From Nonomuraea thailandensis (GTDB taxonomy: Bacteria; Actinomycetota; Actinomycetes; Streptosporangiales; Streptosporangiaceae), in NCBI RefSeq assembly GCF_024172165.1, contig NZ_JAMZEB010000002.1, positions 2,501,501 through 2,565,500 of the forward strand: a stretch of DNA of 64,000 nucleotides, given 5' to 3'. The stretch's first letter is position 1, and each line of letters begins with the position of its first letter. Below are positions 41,920-49,009 of the stretch, one piece after another. The position numbers were made by a program, and so were the translations under genes. A model generated the notes under the pieces. The model was not told the origin of the DNA and did no database searches. It saw only the letters and a program-made list of their open reading frames with translations.

Positions 41920-44334
41920 ATGCACGCTCCCACGCCCGCCCCGCCCGGGCTCGCCGACGACGAGGCCGCGCGGCTGCTGTCCGTCCACGGGCGCAACGAG
42001 CTGCCGGAGGCGAAGCGCCCGTCCCTGACGGCCCGGGCGGCGCGCCAGCTCGCCGACCCGCTGTCGGTCCTGCTGCTGATCGCCGGCCTGGTCACGCTCG
42101 CCGTCCTGCGCGAGGTGCCCGAGGGGTCGGCGATCCTGGCCATCCTGCTGGTCAACGTCATCATCGGCGTGACGCAGGAGGTCAAGGCCGAGCAGGCGGT
42201 CCGCGCCCTGCGGACGCTGACCGCGCCGATGGCCAAGGTCCGGCGCGGCGGCGCCGTGCGGCGGATCGCGGCGGCCGAGGTGGTGCCCGGGGACGTGATC
42301 GAGGTGGCGGCGGGCGACCGGGTGCCCGCCGACGCCCGGGTGGCCGAGGCGGCCTCGCTGGCGGCCAACGAGTCGATGCTGACGGGCGAGTCGCGTTCGG
42401 CGGGCAAGCGGGCCGGCGGGCACGCCGGCGGGCCGCTGGGTGACCGCGACGGCGAGCTGTTCTCCGGGACCATGGTCGTGCGCGGCTCCGGCGTGGCGGT
42501 CGTCACCGCCACCGGCGCCCGGACCCAGATGGGCGCCATCGCCTCCGCGCTGCAAGGCCACGTGAAGGGGCCCCTGGAGGTGGAGCTGGCCCGGGTGTCC
42601 AGGCGCATCGGGGTGCTGGCCGTCGTCGCGGGCGTCGTCATGGTGGTGCTCGGCTTCACCAGGGGCGGCATCGAGCCGTTCGAGCTGGTCCTGGCCGGGG
42701 TGGCGCTGGCCATCGCGGCCGTGCCGGAGAGCATGGCTGCGGCCGTCACCACCGCGCTCGCGCTCGGCTCGCAGCGCATGGCCGGGCTCGGCGTGATCGT
42801 ACGGCGCCTGTCGGCGATCCAGGCGCTCGGCGCCACCACGGTCATCGCCTCCGACAAGACCGGCACGCTCACCACCGGCCGGCTGGCCGTGGCCGACCAC
42901 GTCCTCACGCCCGGTGCGGATCTGTGGCGGGCCGCCGCACGCTGCAACGACGCCCGGGACGGGCTCGGCGACGCGGTGGACGTCGCGCTGCTGACCGCCG
43001 CCGCCGATCACGGGGCACGCCCGGACGAGCCGCGTTCGGCCACCCGGCCCTTCGACGCCGACACCCGGTCGATGGCCGTGGTCACGCCCGGCCCGGTGCT
43101 GACCGTGAAGGGCGCCCCGGAGGTGGTGCTGGCCCGCTGCTCGCCGGGGCCGGAGGCCGACCGGCTGGCCGGGGCGGTGCCGGAGCTGGCCAGGCGCGGC
43201 TTGCGGGTGCTGGCGCTGGCCGAGGGCGACACCGCCGACCTGGACGCGACCGGGCTGCGGCCGGTCGGCCTGGTCGGGCTGAGCGACGAGATCCGCCCGT
43301 CGGCCGGGCAGGCGGTGGCGGACGCGCGACGCGGCGGCATCCGGGTGATCATGGTGACCGGCGACCACGCCGACACCGCCCGCGCCGTGGCCGAGGAGGT
43401 CGGCATCGAGCCGGAGCCGGTGGTGACGGGCGCGGGCCTGGACGGCGCGGACCGCGCCGACCGGCTGCGCGAGGCGGGCGTTCTGGCGCGCGTCGATCCG
43501 GCGACCAAGCTCGACCTCGTCCACGCCCTGCGCGAGGGCGGCGAGATCGTCGCGATGACCGGCGACGGCGTCAACGACGCCCCGGCCCTGCGGCACGCGG
43601 ACGTCGGGGTGGCGATGGCGGGGGAGGAGGGCACCGACGTCGCCCGCGAGGCGGCGGCCGTGGTCGTCACCAACGGCGAGCTGGGCACCATCGTCACCGG
43701 GGTGCGCGAGGGCCGCCGCCTGCACCACAACGTCGCTTCCATGATCGGCTACCTGCTGGCGGGCAACCTGGCGGAGATCTTCCTCGTGCTCGTCGGCCTG
43801 TTCCTCTGGCCCGACCTGGTCATCCCGCTGCTGCCGGTGCACCTGCTCTGGATCAACCTGGTGCTCGACGGCATCCCCGCCATCGCCCTGGGCGTCGACC
43901 GCGCGCCCGGCGACCCGCTCGCGACCACGCCCGCCCGGGACGGCCTGCTGTCGCGGCGGGTGCTGGCCCGTATCGGCGCGCGCTCCCTGGTCGTCGGCCT
44001 GCTGGTCGTCGCGGCCGTCGAGGTCGCCCGCCGGCTCGGCTGGGACGACACCATGGTCAGGACGCAGGCGGTGCTGACCCTCGTGTTCGCCCGGCTCACG
44101 CTGGCCTACGTGGCCAGGGCGCGGCGGTGGACGTTCGAGCGGGGCTGGTGGCACGGCAAGGCGGTGCTGCTCGCCGTCATCGGGACGGCCGCGCTGCAGA
44201 CCCTGGTCACGCTGGTGCCGCCGCTGGGCGCCATGCTCGCGCTCACCGGGATCCCGCCGCTGGGCTGGGCCATGGCCGCCGGCGCCGCCGTCCTGACCCC
44301 GCCGCTGTGCGACCTCGTCCGGCAGAGGCGCTGA
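41920..44334 (+). CDS. P2-type cation-transporting ATPase (Ca/Mg type, CtpF-like)
   Basis: An 804-residue pump: cation-ATPase N-domain at the start (LADDEAARLLSVHGRNELPE), actuator TGES (residues 155-158), AVPESMAAAV in TM4 where Ca2+ pumps have PEGL, phosphorylated Asp312 in DKTGTLTTG, MTGDHADTA, GDGVNDAPAL and about ten membrane segments (IPLLPVHLLWINLVLDGIPA near TM6). It has no N-terminal metal-binding domain. The ion is probably Mg2+, Ca2+ or another hard cation. Two DevR-type boxes lie upstream. In Mycobacterium the P-type pump CtpF belongs to the DosR regulon, which fits this context. Confidence 0.88.
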   Translation: MHAPTPAPPGLADDEAARLLSVHGRNELPEAKRPSLTARAARQLADPLSVLLLIAGLVTLAVLREVPEGSAILAILLVNVIIGVTQEVKAEQAVRALRTLTAPMAKVRRGGAVRRIAAAEVVPGDVIEVAAGDRVPADARVAEAASLAANESMLTGESRSAGKRAGGHAGGPLGDRDGELFSGTMVVRGSGVAVVTATGARTQMGAIASALQGHVKGPLEVELARVSRRIGVLAVVAGVVMVVLGFTRGGIEPFELVLAGVALAIAAVPESMAAAVTTALALGSQRMAGLGVIVRRLSAIQALGATTVIASDKTGTLTTGRLAVADHVLTPGADLWRAAARCNDARDGLGDAVDVALLTAAADHGARPDEPRSATRPFDADTRSMAVVTPGPVLTVKGAPEVVLARCSPGPEADRLAGAVPELARRGLRVLALAEGDTADLDATGLRPVGLVGLSDEIRPSAGQAVADARRGGIRVIMVTGDHADTARAVAEEVGIEPEPVVTGAGLDGADRADRLREAGVLARVDPATKLDLVHALREGGEIVAMTGDGVNDAPALRHADVGVAMAGEEGTDVAREAAAVVVTNGELGTIVTGVREGRRLHHNVASMIGYLLAGNLAEIFLVLVGLFLWPDLVIPLLPVHLLWINLVLDGIPAIALGVDRAPGDPLATTPARDGLLSRRVLARIGARSLVVGLLVVAAVEVARRLGWDDTMVRTQAVLTLVFARLTLAYVARARRWTFERGWWHGKAVLLAVIGTAALQTLVTLVPPLGAMLALTGIPPLGWAMAAGAAVLTPPLCDLVRQRR

Positions 44335-44389
44335 AGCCTCTGCCGCTCCGCAGGCGCTGGAGCCGCCCCGCGCGCGGGCCCGGGCCCGA

Positions 44390-45031
44390 TCAGTGCCTGC
44401 GGTCGGCCCGCAGGCGGGCGGCCAGGGCGGCGGCCTGGGTGCGGCGCTGCATGTCGAGCTTGGACAGCAGGTTGGAGACGTAGTTCTTGACGGTCTTCTC
44501 GGCCAGGAACATGCGCTCGCCGATCTGCCGGTTGGTCAGCCCCTCGCCGATGAGGTCGAGGATCTGCCGCTCCTGCTCGGTCAGCGCGGCGAGCGGGTCC
44601 TTCCTGGCGGCCTGGTCGCGCAGCCGCTGCAACATGGCGGCGGTGGTCTGCGGGTCGAGCAGCGACTGGCCGGAGGCGACCGTGCGCACGGCGCCCACCA
44701 GGTCGGAGCCGTGGATCTGCTTGAGCACGTAACCGGCCGCGCCGGCCATCACCGCGTCGAACAGCGCGTCGTCGTCGGCGAACGAGGTGAGCATCAGGCA
44801 GGCCAGCCCCGGCACCCGCGAGCGCACCTCGCGGCAGACGTCCACGCCGTTGCCGTCGGGCAGGCGCACGTCCAGCACCGCCACGTCGGGCGTGAGCGCC
44901 GGGATGCGCGCGATCGCGGACTCGGCCGTGCCCGCCTCGCCGATCACCTCGATGTCGTCCTCGGAGTCCAGCAGCGCCGCCACGCCCCGGCGGACGACCT
45001 CGTGATCGTCGAGGAGAAACACACGAATCAT
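44390..45031 (-). CDS. DevR/DosR-like response regulator (NarL/FixJ family)
   Basis: A 213-residue response regulator: receiver with acidic pocket LLDDHEVVRRG, phosphoacceptor Asp in DVAVLDVRLPDGNG, Thr/Ser in LMLTSF and Lys in GYVLKQI. The C-terminal HTH (LTEQERQILDLIGEGLTNRQ, AEKTVKNYVSNLLSKLDMQR) is characteristic of DevR/DosR. The start at 45031 lies 7 nt after the -10 TAGCGT, so the transcript is probably leaderless, and two DevR-type boxes sit upstream (autoregulation). No histidine kinase gene is adjacent; the partner must lie elsewhere. The likely signal is low oxygen, NO or redox state. Confidence 0.88.
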   Translation of the reverse strand: MIRVFLLDDHEVVRRGVAALLDSEDDIEVIGEAGTAESAIARIPALTPDVAVLDVRLPDGNGVDVCREVRSRVPGLACLMLTSFADDDALFDAVMAGAAGYVLKQIHGSDLVGAVRTVASGQSLLDPQTTAAMLQRLRDQAARKDPLAALTEQERQILDLIGEGLTNRQIGERMFLAEKTVKNYVSNLLSKLDMQRRTQAAALAARLRADRRH

Positions 45032-45038
45032 GCGTTCG

Positions 45039-45103
45039 ACGCTACCGGTGCGGCAGCGGTGTCGAAAGGACGAAGGTCCCGAAGCCGTACCGGCGAAGGT
45101 CCT
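45039..45103 (-). promoter_or_regulatory. Promoter and two DevR-type boxes of the response-regulator gene
   Basis: Minus-strand -10 TAGCGT (45044-45039), 7 nt before the ATG. Boxes, read on the minus strand: GGGACCTTCGTCCT (45080-45067, centre about 29.5 bp above the -10, that is near -42) and AGGACCTTCGCCGG (45103-45090), 23 bp further upstream. Same spacing as the pair at the P-type ATPase gene. Confidence 0.65.
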
Positions 45104-45155
45104 TCGAGCCGGGGCCGAACGCCGCTGAGGCCCCGTGCGGGCCTGCCGCGCGAGC

Positions 45156-45674
45156 TCAGGCGTCGCCGCCCTCCCCGCGTAGCACCGCCGCGAAGCGCCG
45201 GCCCGGCGCGGGATCGACCCCGAAGCGCTCGGCGTAGCGCTCGTGGACCTCCTCCCACTGCCCGTGCGCCTCCATCTCGGACACGGACTCGCCGGCCAGA
45301 TGAGGCTCCAGCCGCGACAGGTACGCCTCCCAGCCGGCGGCGGTCTGCGCGGACAGGCCGCGGTCGTCGATGACGTGGACGAACACCAGGCGGCAGCCGT
45401 CACCGTCGGGGGTGAGCTCGAAGCTGTAGGACTGGCCGGCGAAGGTCCAGGCCAGACGGTGGGGCGGGTCGACCTCGGTCACCTCGCCGGTGCCGCCGGC
45501 GGCCTCGATGACCTCGCCCGCCGCCGGGGTCCACCCGGCGGCGGCCGGGAACCAGCGTTCGAGCTCAGCCGGGACGCTGACGGCCCGCCACACGCGCTCG
45601 ACCGGGTAGGGGAGCACGCGCTCGAAGCGCAGCGCCGGGCGGCCGTCGATCGTTTCCAGAGTGCCGTCGATCAT
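45156..45674 (-). CDS. SRPBCC (AHSA1-like) domain protein
   Basis: A 172-residue START/Bet v1-like protein: RFERVLPYPVERVWRAVSVP then ELERWFPA, GEVTEVDPPHRLAWTF, GWEAYLSRLEPHLAG. This group (activator of Hsp90 ATPase-like) binds small hydrophobic ligands. Its ATG at 45674 overlaps the stop of the upstream ArsR gene (ATGA) and has GGAGG 8 nt upstream. ArsR plus SRPBCC is a widespread conserved pair whose physiological role is not established. Confidence 0.85.
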   Translation of the reverse strand: MIDGTLETIDGRPALRFERVLPYPVERVWRAVSVPAELERWFPAAAGWTPAAGEVIEAAGGTGEVTEVDPPHRLAWTFAGQSYSFELTPDGDGCRLVFVHVIDDRGLSAQTAAGWEAYLSRLEPHLAGESVSEMEAHGQWEEVHERYAERFGVDPAPGRRFAAVLRGEGGDA

Positions 45675-45973
45675 GGATTTTCCTCCAGGTGTCGTTCCAG
45701 GGCGTCGAGGCGTCGCGACCAGAGCGCCCGATAGGGCGCCAGCCACTGGTCGACCTCGGCAAGGGGCTCCGGGCGCAGCGAGTACATCCGCTGCTTGCCC
45801 TCGATGCGGACCGCGACGAGCCCGGCCTCGCGCAGCACCTTGAGGTGCTTGGACACGCCGGGCTGGCTGAGGTCGAGGCGTTCGACCAGCTCTCCGGCCG
45901 GCCGCTCGCCTTCACGCAGGAGGTCGAGAATCTGCCTGCGGTGCGGCTCGGCCAGGGCTGCATAGGCGCTCAC
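45671..45973 (-). CDS. ArsR-family transcriptional regulator
   Basis: A 100-residue winged-helix regulator: YAALAEPHRRQILDLLREGE, the recognition region LSQPGVSKHLKVLREAG and wing VAVRIEGKQRMYSL. The ELCVC-type metal site is absent, so it is not an arsenic or cadmium sensor of the classical kind. The GTG at 45973 lies 6 nt after a -10-like CAATAT, pointing to a leaderless transcript. A palindrome covers this promoter. It is co-translated with the SRPBCC gene downstream. Confidence 0.85.
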   Translation of the reverse strand: MSAYAALAEPHRRQILDLLREGERPAGELVERLDLSQPGVSKHLKVLREAGLVAVRIEGKQRMYSLRPEPLAEVDQWLAPYRALWSRRLDALERHLEENP

Positions 45974-45978
45974 GTGGT

Positions 45979-46000
45979 CATATTGCCAAATGGAAATATG
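45979..46000 (-). promoter_or_regulatory. ArsR operator/promoter
   Basis: CATATT (45979-45984) and AATATG (45995-46000) flank GCCAAATGGA, an AT-rich palindrome that stands out from its surroundings. It overlaps the -10 of the ArsR gene and is the probable autoregulatory site. Confidence 0.6.
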
Positions 46001-46017
46001 AGATCGCAACCGGGGGC

Positions 46018-46860
46018 TCAGGAGCCCTGACCCGAGGAGACGTGGCGCTCGGCGAAGCGCACGTTCCGCTCCCGCGCCACGACCTCGCCCGCGGCGTCGA
46101 ACGCGGTCACCGTGACCGGCGGCGTGTCCAGGTATCGCTCCGGCTCGCCGGAGGTGTCCTTCCGCGTCACCGTGCCGGCGATCCGCCTGGCGACGAAGAA
46201 GCCCCCGCTCGCCTTCGCGTCCGTGCGCTCGCCCGGCGACCAGGTGATGCTCACCCGCTCGACCCGGGGCGACACCCGTCCGGCCACGACCCGGAAGTAG
46301 TTCTCCTTCTCCGCGGAGGAGTACTTGGCCTCGTAGACGTCCACGGCGAGGTCGCCGGGGAAGCCGCGCAGGTTCCCGGGGGCCTCGTGGCCCCAGTAGG
46401 TGAACACCGGCGGGTCGGGCGTCTGCTTGCTCGGCGTGCACAGGACGAAGCCCTTGGTGCTGCCGACCAGCGCGGTGCGGCCGTACGTGTCGCGGGCCTC
46501 GGCCAGCACGCGGAAGTCGGCGGCCGTGCCGTGCGCCGGGTCGCGCCACTTCGGGTTCGTGTTGACGGACGGGCCGCCCTCCGGCATGCAGTCGCGTACG
46601 GCCCGCAGTTGCTCCGGGCTGTTGGGCGGCAGCGTGGGAACGAGCGAGGCCACGGTCTCCCGGCCGCCGGGCAGGGGGACGAGGACGAGCGCGCCGGCCG
46701 TGCAGGCGGCGGCCAGCGCGGCTCCGGCCAGCGTCCACGACCTGCGGCGGCGCCGTCGCGTGGCGCCGGCCACGAGCGTGTGCGGGTCGGGCGCGGGACG
46801 AGCTCCGGCGGCCATGCGGCGCAGCTCCTCGGCGATCGCGCGCTCGTTGACGGTGCTCAT
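46018..46860 (-). CDS. CU044_5270-type membrane protein, probable partner of the sigma factor
   Basis: A 280-residue protein with an N-terminal cytoplasmic part (residues 1-40, ELRRMAAGARPAPDPHTLVA then an RRRRRR stretch), one membrane helix (WTLAGAALAAACTAGALVLV, residues 42-61) and an extracytoplasmic domain of about 215 residues. It lies 3 bp downstream of a SigE-family sigma gene, the usual place of this family, and may act as a membrane-bound anti-sigma-like regulator. This role is inferred from position only; no zinc-binding HxxxCxxC motif is present. The extracytoplasmic domain could sense a signal at the cell surface. Confidence 0.75.
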   Translation of the reverse strand: MSTVNERAIAEELRRMAAGARPAPDPHTLVAGATRRRRRRSWTLAGAALAAACTAGALVLVPLPGGRETVASLVPTLPPNSPEQLRAVRDCMPEGGPSVNTNPKWRDPAHGTAADFRVLAEARDTYGRTALVGSTKGFVLCTPSKQTPDPPVFTYWGHEAPGNLRGFPGDLAVDVYEAKYSSAEKENYFRVVAGRVSPRVERVSITWSPGERTDAKASGGFFVARRIAGTVTRKDTSGEPERYLDTPPVTVTAFDAAGEVVARERNVRFAERHVSSGQGS

Positions 46861-46863
46861 CGG

Positions 46864-47352
46864 TCAGGCCTCCAAGGTGACGGGTTCGCCGACCAGCTCG
46901 CGGAGCCGGACGATCGCCTGGTGGGTCTGGCTGCGCACGGTGCCCACCGAGCAGCCCATGATCCTGGCCACCTCGGACTCGGGCAGGTCCTCGTAGTAGC
47001 GCAGGACGAGCACCGCGCGCTTGCGCGCCGGCAGGGCCCGCAGCGCCTGCGCGAGCGTCACGCGCGTCTCGACCTCGCCCGTACGGTCGCCGACCGGCCG
47101 CTCGGGAAGCTCCTGGACCACGCGCTCGCGGCCCCAGCGGGGACTTCGCCACCTCCCCACCTGTTCGTGGTACATGACCCGCCGCACGTAGGCCTCGGGG
47201 TTGGTGCGGATCCTGCGCCAGTGGGCGACCGTCTTGGCCAGCGCCGTCTGCAGCAGGTCCTCGGCCGCGTGCTGGTCGCCGGTCAGGACGTAGGCGAGCC
47301 TGATCATGCTGTCCGATCGTGTGGCCACGAACTCGGCGAAGTCGGAATGCAA
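46864..47352 (-). CDS. SigE-family RNA polymerase sigma factor
   Basis: A 162-residue ECF-like sigma factor: region 2 with MIRLAYVLTGDQHAAEDLLQ and AYVRRVMYHEQVGRW, region 4 with LPARKRAVLVLRYYEDLPES and IMGCSVGTVRSQTHQAIVRL. I prefer a TTG start at 47352 (HSDFAEFVATR), because AGAGGAGA lies 5 nt upstream and homologues begin there. The longer frame from an ATG at 47400 has no ribosome site. The downstream gene for a membrane protein is probably co-transcribed and may restrain it. Confidence 0.85.
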   Translation of the reverse strand: MHSDFAEFVATRSDSMIRLAYVLTGDQHAAEDLLQTALAKTVAHWRRIRTNPEAYVRRVMYHEQVGRWRSPRWGRERVVQELPERPVGDRTGEVETRVTLAQALRALPARKRAVLVLRYYEDLPESEVARIMGCSVGTVRSQTHQAIVRLRELVGEPVTLEA

Positions 47353-47434
47353 CGGGTCTCCTCTGGTCTCGCCTGTCCAGACGCGCGCCACGGCCGGCAT
47401 CTATGGCGTGCGATCCCGATCGAGCCGCCCGCGG

Positions 47435-47463
47435 TTGCCCGGAATACCATAGGGGGGTATGGT
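47435..47463 (+). promoter_or_regulatory. csoR promoter with CsoR-type operator
   Basis: TTGCCC (47435-47440), 17-bp spacer, TATGGT (47458-47463). The palindrome ACCATAGGGGGGTATGGT (47446-47463) lies inside spacer and -10; this is the typical G-tract operator of copper-sensing CsoR. Binding of apo-CsoR would block the promoter of the whole copper operon. Confidence 0.8.
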
Positions 47464-47499
47464 GTTGTTACGAGCGGCCGACCGAGGAGAGGGGTGGAC

Positions 47500-47781
47500 A
47501 TGGCCGGATACACCGAGAACAAGCAGGACCACGCGATGCGCCTGCGCCGCATCGAGGGGCAGATCCGCGGCCTGCAGCGGATGGTCGACGAGGACAAGTA
47601 CTGCATCGACATCCTGACGCAGGTGTCGGCGGCGACCAGCGCGCTGAAGTCGTTCTCCCTGTCGCTGCTCGAGGAGCACCTGGCCCACTGCGTCGCCGAG
47701 GCCGCGCAGAAGGGCGGGCCGGAGGCGGAGGCCAAGGTCAAGGAGGCCTCCGACGCCATCGCACGACTTGTTCGTTCCTAG
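47500..47781 (+). CDS. csoR: Copper-sensing transcriptional repressor CsoR
   Basis: A 93-residue all-helical repressor. The copper ligands Cys35 (DKYCIDIL), His60 and Cys64 (EEHLAHC) are in place, so it should sense Cu(I) rather than formaldehyde or sulfur. DNA-contact residues are in AMRLRRIEGQIRGLQRMV. Cu(I) binding releases the operator and turns on the downstream genes. GAGGAGAGGGG precedes the ATG. It is first in an operon with copZ, a secreted His/Met-rich protein and copA. A second matching operator is at 53.3 kb. Confidence 0.93.
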   Translation: MAGYTENKQDHAMRLRRIEGQIRGLQRMVDEDKYCIDILTQVSAATSALKSFSLSLLEEHLAHCVAEAAQKGGPEAEAKVKEASDAIARLVRS

Positions 47782-47807
47782 ACATCCGGATTGAAGGAGA
47801 GACCGAT

Positions 47808-48017
47808 ATGAGCACCGCCACCTACACCGTCAAGGGTATGACCTGCGGCCACTGCGTCAGCTCCGTCAAGGAGGAGGTCGGCGAGGTGGCCGGTGTCACC
47901 AGCGTCGAGGTCGACCTGGCCTCCGGCCTGCTGACCGTTGACAGCGACGGCCCCGTGGACGCGGCGAAGATCGTCGCCGCCGTCGAAGAGGCCGGTTATG
48001 AGGTGGCGAACCAGTGA
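47808..48017 (+). CDS. copZ: Copper chaperone (heavy-metal-associated domain)
   Basis: A 69-residue HMA protein with the metal motif MTCGHC (residues 11-16). It should bind Cu(I) in the cytoplasm and hand it to CopA or CsoR. GAAGGAGAG lies 8 nt before the ATG. Its stop overlaps the GTG of the next gene (GTGA). Confidence 0.92.
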   Translation: MSTATYTVKGMTCGHCVSSVKEEVGEVAGVTSVEVDLASGLLTVDSDGPVDAAKIVAAVEEAGYEVANQ

Positions 48018-48988
48018 ACACCGCGATGAAGCTCGGCTCGTACGCGCTGGGGCTGGCCGTCGTCTTCGGCGGAGCCCTGGGCGTCGGCAAGGCGGTCGGC
48101 CCGGTCGGAACCCCTCCGGCCGAGGACCACGCCGCGATGACGGCGCCCACCGCGAGCGCGAGCGCGGGACATGGGGAGCACACCACCGAGCAGGTGAAGG
48201 ACGATACCCCCGGGGGGCTCCAAGTGTCCGAGAACGGCTACAGCCTCAATCCGCTCACCACGACGATCAAACCCGGCGAGCCCACTGAGTTTCGTTTCGC
48301 CGTATCCGGCCCCGACGGCAAGCCGGTCACCGACTTCCAGGTCGAGCACGACAAGAAGCTCCATCTCATCGTCGCCGCCCGCGACCTGAAGACGTTCCAG
48401 CACGTGCACCCGGAGATGGCGCCCGACGGCGTGTGGTCGGTCAAGCTGACCCTGCCCGAGGCCGGGCCGTACCGCGCCTTCGCCGACTTCGCGCCGACCG
48501 GCGGCAGCGGCCTGACCCTCGGCGCCGACCTGTCCGTGGCCGGCGACTACCGGCCCGAGGCGCTCCCGCAGGAGAGCCGCTCGGCGACGGTCGACGGTTA
48601 CGAGGTCACCCTCGACGGCGAGCTGACCCCCGGCCGGTCCAGCAAGCTCACCCTCAAGGTCAGCAAGGACGGCGAGCCGGTCACCGACCTGCAGCCCTAC
48701 CTCGGCGCCTACGGCCACCTGGTGGCCCTGCGCGCCCGGGACCTGGCCTACCTGCACGTCCACCCCGACGGAGAGCCCGGCGACGGCAGGACCAAGGCCG
48801 GCCCCGAGATCGTCTTCTACGCCGAGGTGCCCAGCACCGGCGACTACCGCCTCTTCCTGGACTTCCAGCACGAGGGCGAGGTCCGTACCGCCGGCTTCAC
48901 CGTCGGCGCCGGTGAGCGACCCCAGGTCCCCGCGTCCGAGCCCACACCCACTCCGAGCGGCCACAACGACGATGGCCACAGCCACTGA
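48014..48988 (+). CDS. Secreted or membrane-anchored copper-island protein
   Basis: A 324-residue exported protein. The N-terminal hydrophobic segment (YALGLAVVFGGALGVGKAVG, residues 10-29) is a signal or anchor. The following part is His/Met-poor until AEDHAAM and GHGEH. Two beta-sandwich-like halves each carry a histidine cluster: KLHLIVAARDLKTFQHVHPE, and YGHLVALRARDLAYLHVHPD. The tail GHNDDGHSH is His-rich. It is probably a periplasm-side (extracytoplasmic) copper-binding protein. The repeated HLxxxxARDLxxxxHVHP unit suggests an internal duplication with a metal site in each half. It is co-translated with copZ and followed by copA. Confidence 0.8.
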   Translation: MNTAMKLGSYALGLAVVFGGALGVGKAVGPVGTPPAEDHAAMTAPTASASAGHGEHTTEQVKDDTPGGLQVSENGYSLNPLTTTIKPGEPTEFRFAVSGPDGKPVTDFQVEHDKKLHLIVAARDLKTFQHVHPEMAPDGVWSVKLTLPEAGPYRAFADFAPTGGSGLTLGADLSVAGDYRPEALPQESRSATVDGYEVTLDGELTPGRSSKLTLKVSKDGEPVTDLQPYLGAYGHLVALRARDLAYLHVHPDGEPGDGRTKAGPEIVFYAEVPSTGDYRLFLDFQHEGEVRTAGFTVGAGERPQVPASEPTPTPSGHNDDGHSH

Positions 48989-49009
48989 CCGAGAGGAAGG
49001 AGAACGGTG

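Noticed and set aside
45671..47152. Long minus-strand frame that reads through the membrane-protein gene into the ArsR gene
   Set aside because: Only the last 100 codons, from the GTG at 45973, show ArsR sequence; the rest is an off-frame reading of the neighbouring CU044_5270-type gene.
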